64,000 nucleotides of DNA from Tetraselmis striata (taxonomy: Eukaryota; Chlorophyta; Chlorodendrophyceae; Chlorodendrales; Chlorodendraceae): the NCBI GenBank assembly GCA_006384855.1, contig VCJN01000841.1, forward strand, positions 62,001 through 126,000. The letters run 5' to 3'. The notes below the pieces were generated by a model, which had not been told where the DNA came from, ran no database searches, and worked only from the letters and a program-made list of their open reading frames with translations. Shown here piece after piece: positions 1-8,074 of this stretch (the first letter of the stretch is position 1; every line of letters begins with the position of its first letter). The position numbers and the translations under genes are program-made.

Positions 1-2868
1 CGGGCGAAACCGAAGCAATCCGCCGGCCTCGCCGCGCGTCGTCTGCGCCGTCTGCGTTGTCGGCTTTGGCGGCTTGGTCTGCTTGGTCTGCTTGGTCTGC
101 GCCAAATGGCGCGCGAACGGACGCGCGGTGTAGGCGCCCATGGCGAGCGGGCGACCGCGGTACGCCGCGCGGTAGATGTCCTTGATCTCGGTTATCAGCG
201 GGTAGCGCGGGTTGGCGGCCGTGCACTGGTCGTCGAACGCCATCATGGCCATGGTGTCAAGTTTGGCCTCGAACTCTTCCTCGGACACGCCGGCTTCCGC
301 GATGGACGCCGGGAGGCCCACGGCCGCCTTGAGCCGCTCGAGCTCCTCGATCAGGCGCCACGTCTTCTCCTCGTCCGACATGCCACCCTCGGCGATTCCG
401 AGGGTCTCCGCCACTTCCGCGTAGCGGCGGAGCGCGTCGGGGTACCGGTACTGCGGGAACGCCGCCATCTTGACGGGGCAGTCAGTCGCGTTGAAGGCCA
501 CCACGTGGCTGAGGCACAGCGCGTTGGCCACGCCGTGCGGGATGTGGAACTGCGCGCCGAGCTGGTGCGCCATCGAGTGGCACAGCCCCAGGAAGGCGTT
601 GGCGAACGCCATCCCGGCGATCGCCGAGGCGTTGTGCATCTTTTCGCGCGCGACCTCGTCGTCGCCGCCGTCCCGGTACGCGCGCTCCAGGTACTTGAAC
701 GACAGCTTTATCGCGCGCGTCGAGAGAGCCTCGGTGTAGTCCGTCGAGACGATGGACACGAGGCTCTCCACCGCGTGCGTGAGGGCGTCGTACCCGGTCG
801 CGGCCGTGAGTCCGGGGGGCATGCCGTCCGTGAAGTCGGGGTCGACGAGCGCCATGTCGGGCGTGAGGCTGTAGTCGCAGATGGGGTACTTGCGCCCGTC
901 CGTGTCCGTCACGACCGCGAACGGGGTGATCTCCGCGCCGGTGCCGCTCGTGGTGGGCACGCAGATGAGCGCGCGGACCTTGGTCCCCGCCGCGGGGAAG
1001 CGGAACACGCGCTTGCGTATGTCCATGAACCGCGCGGCGAGGTCCTCCATGCCCACCTCCGGGTGCTCGTACATCAGCCGCATGATCTTGGCGGCGTCCA
1101 TGGGGCTCCCGCCGCCCAGCGCGAGCACGGTATCCGGCGCGAAGGAACGCATGTGGTCCACGCCGCGCGCGATGCACTCCACCGTCGGGTCGGGCGTCAC
1201 GCCGTCGAACACGCTGACTTGCATGCCCCGGCCCCGGAAGACGGCCGCCACGCGGTCCGCGTGCCCGAGCTCGACCATCACCCGGTCCGTGACGACGACG
1301 AGTCGCCGGTGGTCCGCCGCGTCGAGGTCGCGCGCCGCCTCCGCCACGATCCCGCGCTTGTAGTAGATGCTGCGGGGCACCTTGAACCATAGCATGTTTT
1401 CGCGGCGCTCTGCGACGGTCTTGACGTCCAGCAGGTGCTCGGGCCCGACGTTGGAGGAGACGCTGCTCCCTCCCTTCGCGCCGCACCCGAGCGTCAGGGA
1501 GGGCGGCAGCGCAAAGTTGTAGACGTCGCCGATCGCGCCCAGGGCCGTGGGCTGGTCCACGAGGATCTTGCACGCCGGGACGCGGGCCCTGAGCTGGTCG
1601 ATGCGCTCGCGGTGCCGCTGGTGGTCGGTGTACAGGGCGGCCGTGTGTCCCTTGCCTCCGAACTCGACCATGGCCTCCGCCATGTCCAGCGCCGCCTCGT
1701 AGTCCGCGGCCTTGTACAGTCCGATCACCGGGCACAGCTTCTCGTAGGACATGGGCTCCCCCGCGCCGATACTCGCCGCCGTGCCGATCAGGGCGACGGT
1801 TCCGGGGGGGACTCGCACGCCTGCGAGCTCGGCGACGCGCGCGGCGCTCTGCCCCACCACGCGCGCGTTGAGGTGGCCGTCTTGGATGATGAGCGAAGAC
1901 ACCTTGTGCGTCTCCTCGGGCGAGAGCATGTGGCACCCACGGGCGCGAAACAGCTCGACCGTCTTGTCGTAGACGGACTCGACGGCGATGACGGAGTTTT
2001 CGCTTGCGCATATCATACCGTTGTCGAACGTCTTGGACAGGACGATGCTGCTGACCGCCGTCTGGAGGTCCGCAAACTCGTCGATGATCGCCGGCGCGTT
2101 GCCGGGCCCGACACCGATCGCGGGCTTGCCGGATTTGTACACCGCGCTGACGATCCCGGGTCCGCCCGTGGCGAGCGTGAACTTGGTGGCGGGGTGTGAA
2201 AGAAGCCCCATCGCCGTGTCGCGGTCGGAGGAGACGCAGCGGATACAGTTGTCGGGCGCGCCGGCCCGGACCGCCGCGCGGCGCAGGAGCTCGGCCGTGT
2301 ACGCGCACGCGCGGGCGGCGGACGGGTGGGGAGAGAAAACGATACAGTTGCGCGTCTTGAGCGCGATGAGAGCCTTGAAAATCACGGTCGAGGTCGGGTT
2401 GGTCACGGGGATGATCCCCGCGATGGGCCCGATGGGCTCCGCGATCTCGGTGACGCCCTTGACCATGTCCTGCCGGATGACATCGCACGTCTTGAGGTCC
2501 GCGAACTTGTTGTACACGAACTCGGACGCAAAGTGGTTCTTGACGACCTTATCCTCCACGACGCCTTTGCCGGTGTCCGCCACGGCGTACTGCGCGAGCT
2601 GGACGCGGTTCATGTTGGCCTCGCGCGCCACCTCGCGGAAGATGTGGTCCACCTGCTCCTGCGTGAACCGCGCGAACGCCTTTTGCGACGCCTCTACCTG
2701 GACCATGGCGACGTCCAGCCGCCGCGGCGTGTCGACGTCGCCCTCGAACCCGAACGGGGGCATGCCGCGGGCGACCTCGGTCGTCGGCGGGAGCGCGGCA
2801 TCCGAGGCCGGCGAGGCGGAGCCGGCGCCGGGGGCGGGGAGCGAACCTTTGGGGGTATCGGACAACAT
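1..2868 (-). CDS. adhE: Bifunctional aldehyde-alcohol dehydrogenase (AdhE), 3' end beyond the window
   Basis: The frame is open for 956 codons from ATG at 2868 to the left edge with no stop. AdhE reduces acetyl-CoA to acetaldehyde and then ethanol with NADH. The N-terminal CoA-aldehyde dehydrogenase part shows the glycine-rich ATGGPG stretch, GVGPGNAP, and the catalytic cysteine in NGMICASEN (about Cys287). The iron-dependent alcohol dehydrogenase part starts near residue 495 with LALGGGSPMDAAK, PTTSGTGAE, DALTHAVES and CHSMAHQLGAQFHIPHG, so the Asp/His metal ligands are present. Family members end near 870-890 residues; here a Thr/Gln/Lys/Pro-rich extension with repeated TKQ units follows the usual end. 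It is intronless and its GC content resembles the neighbouring viral-type genes. Tandem repeats lie upstream. A host gene next to the insert is possible, but green-algal nuclear genes normally have introns. Confidence 0.9.
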   Translation of the reverse strand, partial: MLSDTPKGSLPAPGAGSASPASDAALPPTTEVARGMPPFGFEGDVDTPRRLDVAMVQVEASQKAFARFTQEQVDHIFREVAREANMNRVQLAQYAVADTGKGVVEDKVVKNHFASEFVYNKFADLKTCDVIRQDMVKGVTEIAEPIGPIAGIIPVTNPTSTVIFKALIALKTRNCIVFSPHPSAARACAYTAELLRRAAVRAGAPDNCIRCVSSDRDTAMGLLSHPATKFTLATGGPGIVSAVYKSGKPAIGVGPGNAPAIIDEFADLQTAVSSIVLSKTFDNGMICASENSVIAVESVYDKTVELFRARGCHMLSPEETHKVSSLIIQDGHLNARVVGQSAARVAELAGVRVPPGTVALIGTAASIGAGEPMSYEKLCPVIGLYKAADYEAALDMAEAMVEFGGKGHTAALYTDHQRHRERIDQLRARVPACKILVDQPTALGAIGDVYNFALPPSLTLGCGAKGGSSVSSNVGPEHLLDVKTVAERRENMLWFKVPRSIYYKRGIVAEAARDLDAADHRRLVVVTDRVMVELGHADRVAAVFRGRGMQVSVFDGVTPDPTVECIARGVDHMRSFAPDTVLALGGGSPMDAAKIMRLMYEHPEVGMEDLAARFMDIRKRVFRFPAAGTKVRALICVPTTSGTGAEITPFAVVTDTDGRKYPICDYSLTPDMALVDPDFTDGMPPGLTAATGYDALTHAVESLVSIVSTDYTEALSTRAIKLSFKYLERAYRDGGDDEVAREKMHNASAIAGMAFANAFLGLCHSMAHQLGAQFHIPHGVANALCLSHVVAFNATDCPVKMAAFPQYRYPDALRRYAEVAETLGIAEGGMSDEEKTWRLIEELERLKAAVGLPASIAEAGVSEEEFEAKLDTMAMMAFDDQCTAANPRYPLITEIKDIYRAAYRGRPLAMGAYTARPFARHLAQTKQTKQTKPPKPTTQTAQTTRGEAGGLLRFRP

Positions 2869-2980
2869 GCTTGCGGGGACAGAAAGCGTTTGCACGTTCG
2901 CGAGAAACGGTGCGCTTACGTCGGTCGCGCGCGGCGCAAAAACGCTGGATCACAGTACTTTCAGCAGTGCTCGAGGATAC

Positions 2981-3081
2981 TTGACAGTACTTTGCTCTGA
3001 ACATAGCGAGACTCTCAGACGCACGCGGCGATCTTGACAATACTTTGCTCTGAACATAGCGAGACTCTCAGACGCACGCGC
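2981..3081. repeat. 48-bp tandem direct repeat upstream of adhE
   Basis: Two copies (2981-3028 and 3034-3081) differ at one position (ACAGTACT versus ACAATACT) and are separated by 5 bp. They lie in the 286-bp space between the divergent adhE and glycoprotein starts, so they may act in promoter control. A third CACAGTACTTTC occurs at 2951. The CAGTACT core resembles other upstream elements in this block. Confidence 0.8.
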
Positions 3082-3154
3082 GAGAAACACCGCCGCCCCC
3101 GGTACGGTGTAAAGCGGTCGCCGCGAGCATGTGTGATCGAGACTGAGATCTACG

Positions 3155-3826
3155 ATGCTTGTCTTTCGCTTGCTTGTGTTGGCGTTTGCCGTTCAGTCTT
3201 CGACGTCTTCGACTTGTTCGAATACGACTTGTTCGAATACGACTTGTTCAAATACGACTTCGTTGAATACGACGTCGAAAAAGCAGTGCGAACAGCTGTT
3301 TGCCGAGGCTCTTCCTGGAGGGAAGATAACGTCGATAGAAACAGATGTGCAGAGCTTCGCTCTGCTGGGGGTCTCTCTGGATTCTCGGAACAACACCTTC
3401 ATTTGGAGATGCTTTGAAGGGCGACTTTCCGTCGGAGAAGAGATCAAGGCGCCGACCATATTCGATCACACGTGCTATGGCGTGGCGAAGTTTTGCGAAG
3501 AGTATGAAAGCATCGACACTTGTGGACCGATGACCGACGGGAGATGCGTGTACGCGTGCAACAGCAGCGCGTGCGTCTGCCAGGGTCAGTCTCCCAACTG
3601 CTACGAAAAAGGCGGAAGATTCAACGACTACCTCCCCGAAGACGAGTGCCTGGACTTGGGATGCCAATACCACGAGATCATTTCGGCGGGATGGAGCATG
3701 GCAATACTGATTTCCTCGATCTTCTTGGGAACCTGTCTCTGCGTGGGTTCGATCATGTTTTTCAGTCGATGTGGCAGAAGGAAGCCAGACTATTCGGCGC
3801 ACCGGCTGGCTTCCATAGCAACCTAG
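3155..3826 (+). CDS. Type I membrane glycoprotein, Asn-Thr-Thr repeats
   Basis: 223 residues; no known family recognised. An N-terminal signal peptide (LVFRLLVLAFAV) is followed by repeated CSNTT units (three exact) and further NTT copies, each an N-glycosylation sequon. The DNA for these is a 15-base direct repeat at about 3208-3270. A Cys-rich ectodomain follows (about residues 45-165, more than 12 cysteines), then one membrane segment at about 178-202 (SMAILISSIFLGTCLCVG) and a short basic tail (SRCGRRK). The predicted topology is an exposed glycosylated domain with a small cytoplasmic end. It sits beside a sulfotransferase and upstream of a glycan gene block, which suits a virion or cell-surface protein, but the function is unknown. 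Confidence 0.75.
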   Translation: MLVFRLLVLAFAVQSSTSSTCSNTTCSNTTCSNTTSLNTTSKKQCEQLFAEALPGGKITSIETDVQSFALLGVSLDSRNNTFIWRCFEGRLSVGEEIKAPTIFDHTCYGVAKFCEEYESIDTCGPMTDGRCVYACNSSACVCQGQSPNCYEKGGRFNDYLPEDECLDLGCQYHEIISAGWSMAILISSIFLGTCLCVGSIMFFSRCGRRKPDYSAHRLASIAT

Positions 3827-3892
3827 CACTTTGTACGCAAAGGGGACGAAACCGGTAGATTGAGTGGTTTTTTATGGTGTTTCAAAATAATT

Positions 3893-3910
3893 GGGAACTA
3901 CTGTAAAAGC
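3893..3910 (+). promoter_or_regulatory. Viral-type upstream element GGGAACTACTGTAAAAGC
   Basis: A T6 run lies at 3868-3873, then this 18-base element, then the ATG of the sulfotransferase at 3914. Near-identical copies precede the starts at 9718 (minus), 11258 (plus) and 15963 (minus). Because the element is only 3-14 bp from each ATG, transcription may start within or beside it. Confidence 0.7.
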
Positions 3911-3913
3911 GAT

Positions 3914-4603
3914 ATGGACGCCGGCGATACTGCACGAGACCGACAGCCGCAACCGGCAACTCCAAAGGTTTTCTGCGTGGGCCTCCCCAAGACGGGGACC
4001 ACGTCGATGTTGGCGCTTGGTCGCGCTCTGGGGTACAAAGTTGCAGACCAACGTGAAGGGGAAAAAATGTATTGCGATAACGACTTTGACGTCCCGATGG
4101 AGACGCTGAGATCTTTTTGTGACAAATACGAATTCTTCCAGGACCTTCCATTCTGCACATCCCAGTATCACGGCGTCATACGGAAAATGTACCCCGAGTC
4201 TCTGTTCGTTCTGACCACCAGGGCGGACGCGGGCCAGTGGTACTCCTCCGTCGTGAGGTTCTACGCCCAGATTGCCCGTACCGATACCGTCCCTTCATGG
4301 AAGGACCTCGACAACGTCTCCAAATTCCACGGCCGCCCGTTTTCCGAGGTGCTCAAGCGGGTGTACCCGTGCATGGACTCCAGCACAGCTTTTGCGGAAC
4401 GGCCGTTCAAAAACTACTACGACGGTTACAACTCTGGTGTCATGGAGAGTTTCCCCGACACCTTCGCCATCGACGTTTCCAAAAGCGGGGATCTGCCGAA
4501 ACTGTTGCGTTTTCTCGGAAAGGAAGACTACGCGCACAAGATCCCGGAATACCCGGATTTCCCCCATATGAACAAAACGAAGCTCTTGCATATCCGGAGT
4601 TGA
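3914..4603 (+). CDS. Sulfotransferase-like protein
   Basis: 229 residues. The 5' phosphosulfate-binding loop is visible as VGLPKTGTTSM at about residues 22-32. A region of the type TTRADAGQWYSS at about residue 100 fits the 3'-phosphate-binding part of PAPS-dependent sulfotransferases. Such enzymes move a sulfuryl group from PAPS to sugar or protein hydroxyls. The frame is open further upstream to 3860, but the conserved promoter element lies just before the ATG at 3914, which decides the start. The nearby glycoprotein and glycan genes suggest a glycan or tyrosine acceptor. It is short compared with most eukaryotic Golgi sulfotransferases and has no signal anchor, like stand-alone viral or bacterial forms. 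Confidence 0.8.
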   Translation: MDAGDTARDRQPQPATPKVFCVGLPKTGTTSMLALGRALGYKVADQREGEKMYCDNDFDVPMETLRSFCDKYEFFQDLPFCTSQYHGVIRKMYPESLFVLTTRADAGQWYSSVVRFYAQIARTDTVPSWKDLDNVSKFHGRPFSEVLKRVYPCMDSSTAFAERPFKNYYDGYNSGVMESFPDTFAIDVSKSGDLPKLLRFLGKEDYAHKIPEYPDFPHMNKTKLLHIRS

Positions 4604-4672
4604 GCGGGGCACACAGTCGCCAAGCCGCCGCGGCGCGTTCACATATTTTCTACGGAAAACGTACGTATACAC

Positions 4673-6103
4673 ATGTCGAAAGATCCGCGCAATTCTTGCT
4701 CGTCCGGAGAATTTATCGATCACGTTATGGGGTTGAAGGGAAGCGACGAATTCATCGTCAACAACGCCGCTCTGGTGAGAAAAAGCTACGATAAACCCAT
4801 CGAGTTTTTCCGTACCATAGACGGATTCCGCGATACGTGCGGCAAGATCGATCTCGTCGATTGGGACAAGATGCAAAAATCCCAGACCATGGAAGACGGG
4901 GAAAACATATCGATCCCGCGAATCATGCGGTCCATCAATTGTCACAACGGCCAGGTCAAACTCGCGCTCGGGCTTCTCTATTTCCTGAACACCAGCTCCG
5001 TGAGCAAAGGCGACCACCTGCTGTACGTCGGCGCATCCACGTTCGCCGCTTCCATTGCAAGCATCGCGTACCCAGATTTGCCGATGACGCTGTTTGACGC
5101 CAATGAAGACGTCCATAAACAAATGATCCGCGGTTTTGAGCATACGGTTGTGAAAAACATCAACGAAATGGATGAAAGCACCGCAAAAGACGTCCGCGCG
5201 CTGGTCGTTCAGGCATTTTACGAAGACGAGACCCTAGACCAGCTGTACGAGAAATCTCGTTTATCTAAGGGCACGCGCGTGCTATTTGTATCCGACATCA
5301 GGATAGATACCGGCGACGAAAACGTCGAAAAGGATATGATTTCCCAAATGCGGTGGGCGCAGGAGTCCGCCGCGAAGCATAGTACCCGGGGGCAAAATCC
5401 GGCGCGGTGTATGCTCAAGTACCGGGTTCCATACGACGACGCCAAAAAGAGCTTCGAGTACCTGGCCGGCGATCTGCACATACAGGCCTACCCGCCGGCC
5501 GCGTCGACGGAGCTGCGGCTGGTGTGCGAAGCCAACAAAGACGGGGAGTACTCCGTGGAAGAACACGACGGCGACTACATCGAAAAGATGTGCATCGCGT
5601 TTCAAACGTTCTGGCGTTCTCACGCTATGTTCTGTACGAAAGGATGCGAAGCGGGCAGGTACGACGAAATCATGAAAAACACCATTATCCGCGAGTCGCC
5701 GATGAATCGAGAACGTATCGCGAATCACATCGACAGAAAGCTTGCGAGCAGCACCCTGGCGGAGTGCGGACTCAAACAGTTCGGCAACACGCAGAAACGC
5801 TACGCCAAGGACGGGGCGACAGGGCAAACGCCGCAGTACCTGGACAACCCAACAGCGCGAATGCTTCTGGGCACGTGCCAACCTCAACCTCAAACGCCCG
5901 CCACCCCCTCGCGTTCGCCCTACCGCCCCCCCGGCATCCGCAACCGTTCGCCCCACCTCTCCCCCCAAAAGCGCGTAAACGAACCTAGACGTTGGGGCGG
6001 GGCGCACGTGCTTTCGCGCGGAAAGACGAGTTCGTGGGGAGCGGCGATCCCGGGTCTCCTGGTCCTATGCGCTTCTGCTCTTTCCGCGGGCATGCGCGCT
6101 TGA
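4673..6103 (+). CDS. VP39-type mRNA cap 2'-O-methyltransferase / poly(A) polymerase regulatory subunit
   Basis: 476 residues. The middle and C-terminal halves match the poxvirus-type cap nucleoside-2'-O-methyltransferase family found across giant viruses. A SAM-binding strand-loop GDHLLYVGAST (about 118-128) is followed by an acidic strand (MTLFDANE), the catalytic-strand motif VLFVSDIR (about 202-209), then LKYRVPY and STELRLV. This order and spacing are characteristic. The family's usual GSAPG loop reads GAST here. Residues beyond about 400 form a Pro/Arg-rich, low-complexity tail ending in a hydrophobic stretch. In viruses that replicate in the cytoplasm this enzyme matures the cap and can stimulate the poly(A) polymerase. 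It is one of the best signs that this block is viral. Confidence 0.85.
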   Translation: MSKDPRNSCSSGEFIDHVMGLKGSDEFIVNNAALVRKSYDKPIEFFRTIDGFRDTCGKIDLVDWDKMQKSQTMEDGENISIPRIMRSINCHNGQVKLALGLLYFLNTSSVSKGDHLLYVGASTFAASIASIAYPDLPMTLFDANEDVHKQMIRGFEHTVVKNINEMDESTAKDVRALVVQAFYEDETLDQLYEKSRLSKGTRVLFVSDIRIDTGDENVEKDMISQMRWAQESAAKHSTRGQNPARCMLKYRVPYDDAKKSFEYLAGDLHIQAYPPAASTELRLVCEANKDGEYSVEEHDGDYIEKMCIAFQTFWRSHAMFCTKGCEAGRYDEIMKNTIIRESPMNRERIANHIDRKLASSTLAECGLKQFGNTQKRYAKDGATGQTPQYLDNPTARMLLGTCQPQPQTPATPSRSPYRPPGIRNRSPHLSPQKRVNEPRRWGGAHVLSRGKTSSWGAAIPGLLVLCASALSAGMRA

Positions 6104-6146
6104 TTGGTTGGGTCTCCAAAAATACGAGAAAACCTTCCTTGAGCAG

Positions 6147-6356
6147 ATGTCCAGCGTCACCGGCATCCTCACCCTGTTGGACAACAAGTGCCCGAAATGC
6201 ATACCGAAGAACGAAAAGTTTCGAACAGATTTGAGAAACCAAACGACGAAGGGCGGCGGCGGCGGCTCGCGTGGGCCGAGCAGCTACGCGGGCCGAGTTC
6301 TCGGCGCGCTAAGCGCCGCGGCGGCGGCCGCGGTGATACTGTCGACGACCGGCTAG
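6147..6356 (+). CDS. Small protein with CxxC and Gly/Ala-rich hydrophobic tail
   Basis: 69 residues from the first ATG (6147); the frame is open further upstream without an ATG (a TTG lies at 6108). It shows KCPKC near residue 15, a Gly/Ser linker and a C-terminal Ala-rich hydrophobic segment (LGALSAAAAAAVILSTTG) that could anchor it in a membrane. It follows the cap methyltransferase closely and in another frame, so it could also be the displaced end of that gene after a frameshift. No family recognised. Confidence 0.4.
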   Translation: MSSVTGILTLLDNKCPKCIPKNEKFRTDLRNQTTKGGGGGSRGPSSYAGRVLGALSAAAAAAVILSTTG

Positions 6357-6415
6357 CTAGCTGCTCACTCCTTGAGCGGCTAGCTTTCTTTGTTTGGCCG
6401 CCCGGCGGGTTCGGC

Positions 6416-7153
6416 TCAGTATTTCCGGAGCTCGACCTTGACGCCGGGGTCTTCGGAATACCTCGTTTTCACGATGACGGAGCGGAACCGGTCCCGGGCG
6501 TGGAGGGACGGGATGAGCCCGGCAACCGCGTACCCGCGGTCCTTCATCCATTTGCCCGTCAGGTTCTCGACGGCGTGCGCGTCGGCGAACGTCTTGATAT
6601 CGTGCTTGCTCAGCTCCTCCCTGAGCGCGCGCGCGCCCGCGCCGTCGGTCATCATGAACCACCCGCCGGGGCTGCGGTGGCGCACGCCGGCCACGTACGG
6701 TAGCGGCCCCGCGTACCCGGCGCCCGGGCCGATGATGCTCCCGATCGACGACCCCACCAGCTTGGTGGCCCCGGCGATCTCGCGCGTGAAGCGGCTGTAC
6801 CACGGTGCGGCGTCGCCCCGCCTCTGGAACGGCCCCGTGCAGCTGCAGTTCATCAGGATAAAGTAGTCGTAGTTTTCCACGTTGCACGCCATCAGGTTCT
6901 CGCGGTGAGTGCCGAAATCGAATCCGACGTTTTCGGCGCGACGCACCCGGACGTTGGCGCGCGCGCCCTCCGGGACGCGCACGTTGCACGTCTCTCCCTT
7001 GGCGACCAGGTCGACCGTGACGTTGTCAAAGCCGAGCACGCCGTGCTGCAGGAAGAACGCGAGATTTTTCCGCGACTGTTCCCTCTCGAAGTACGAGTAG
7101 CTGATGTAGATCCTCGGCCGCGCCCCCGCCGACCCGCCCGCGTCCGTCGACAT
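6416..7153 (-). CDS. Rhamnan-synthesis-F-like glycosyltransferase
   Basis: 245 residues. ENVGFDFGTHRENL (about 80-93) followed by YDYFILMNCSCTGPF (about 97-112) matches the pattern of the RgpF-type polysaccharide glycosyltransferase family (an N-x-G-x-D-F-G motif, then a hydrophobic strand ending N-x-S-x-x-G-P). These enzymes transfer sugars during surface-polysaccharide assembly. There is no membrane segment. It shares a 26-bp divergent promoter with the next gene, another glycosyltransferase, so the two are probably co-expressed. Donor and acceptor sugars cannot be read from the sequence. Confidence 0.65.
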   Translation of the reverse strand: MSTDAGGSAGARPRIYISYSYFEREQSRKNLAFFLQHGVLGFDNVTVDLVAKGETCNVRVPEGARANVRVRRAENVGFDFGTHRENLMACNVENYDYFILMNCSCTGPFQRRGDAAPWYSRFTREIAGATKLVGSSIGSIIGPGAGYAGPLPYVAGVRHRSPGGWFMMTDGAGARALREELSKHDIKTFADAHAVENLTGKWMKDRGYAVAGLIPSLHARDRFRSVIVKTRYSEDPGVKVELRKY

Positions 7154-7179
7154 TCCCTCTTTACTATATATGACGGTAT
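7154..7179. promoter_or_regulatory. 26-bp divergent intergenic promoter
   Basis: Only 26 bp separate the two ATG codons. The AT-rich centre TTACTATATATGACGG holds a TATATA core readable on both strands. Such a short shared promoter implies very short leaders for both glycosyltransferase messages. Confidence 0.55.
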
Positions 7180-8055
7180 ATGACGCGGTTCGTGGTGTAC
7201 GTTCCCGACAGGTACTCGGACACGTGTGGCGGGATCATGGTGCTGTACGAGCTGGCAAAGACGATTGACGACCTGGGATACGATGTGGCGATATTCAACG
7301 TCAAGGGCCCGGCGAAGAACCCGATCTTCAACAAGTACGTTAGCGCAAAGGACGTCGGGCCGGGCGCGTGCGTCGTGTACCCGGAGGTCACCCGGGGCAA
7401 CCCGCTGGGCGCGAGGCGCGCGGTGCGCTGGATCCTGATGGACCCCGACAGGCGCGGGCGGAGCACGGCGCGCACGTGGGGGCGCTCCGACAGGGTCGTG
7501 TACTTCAGCTCCTACAACCCCGGCGTGTCGGTGACCGCGGAGAACACGCTGTTCGTCCTGAACATCAACCCCAAGCTGCGCGTGATCGACGAGGACGGGG
7601 CGAGGCCGAAGAGCGCGTACTGCGACCGAAAGGCTAGCCTGTTCCACGACGCCGTTCCGCGCGACCACCCCGAGGGCGCTATCCGGATCCACGCGCAGGG
7701 CCACGACGAGCTCGTCGAGATATTCAACCAGTGCAGCTACTTTCACTGCTACGACCCCTACACGTACATCGCGTTCATGGCGGCCATGTGCGGCTGCGTG
7801 GCGATAGTGACGCCAGTCCGGGGGCTGAGCAAGCAGGCGTGGATCGACACGCTGTACTGCAAGGCCTACTTTCGCTTTTCGCCCGGCGCCGGCGCCGACC
7901 CCGTCGACCTCTGCGGGATCGCCTACGGCAGCGACCCGCAGGAGATCGCGCGCGCGGAGGCGACCGTGAAAGGCGCGAGGAAACAGCAGCTGGCGATGCA
8001 AGAATTCGGCGCGGCCACTTGCAAGGCATTCTGCGAATCCATGACAAAGTCGTGA
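7180..8055 (+). CDS. GT-B-type glycosyltransferase
   Basis: 291 residues. An N-terminal Rossmann-like start (RFVVYVPDRYSDTCGG, then a helix VLYELAKTIDDLGYDVAIFN) is followed by a C-terminal segment HCYDPYTYIAFMAAMCGCVAIVTP (given here only as a motif region, about 180-205). This resembles the acceptor/donor cleft of GT4-like enzymes, where an E/D-x-x-x-x-x-A-M-A-x-G pattern contacts the nucleotide sugar. It has no signal peptide and is probably cytosolic. It converges on the aminotransferase-methyltransferase gene with a 19-bp gap. It is part of the glycan block. Confidence 0.65.
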   Translation: MTRFVVYVPDRYSDTCGGIMVLYELAKTIDDLGYDVAIFNVKGPAKNPIFNKYVSAKDVGPGACVVYPEVTRGNPLGARRAVRWILMDPDRRGRSTARTWGRSDRVVYFSSYNPGVSVTAENTLFVLNINPKLRVIDEDGARPKSAYCDRKASLFHDAVPRDHPEGAIRIHAQGHDELVEIFNQCSYFHCYDPYTYIAFMAAMCGCVAIVTPVRGLSKQAWIDTLYCKAYFRFSPGAGADPVDLCGIAYGSDPQEIARAEATVKGARKQQLAMQEFGAATCKAFCESMTKS

Positions 8056-8074
8056 CGATGCGGGTTGCGACGAG

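Noticed and set aside
106-2488. Long plus-strand and alternate minus-strand frames over the adhE region
   Set aside because: They are shadows of the intact AdhE frame. Their products are Arg/His/Val-rich with no motifs.
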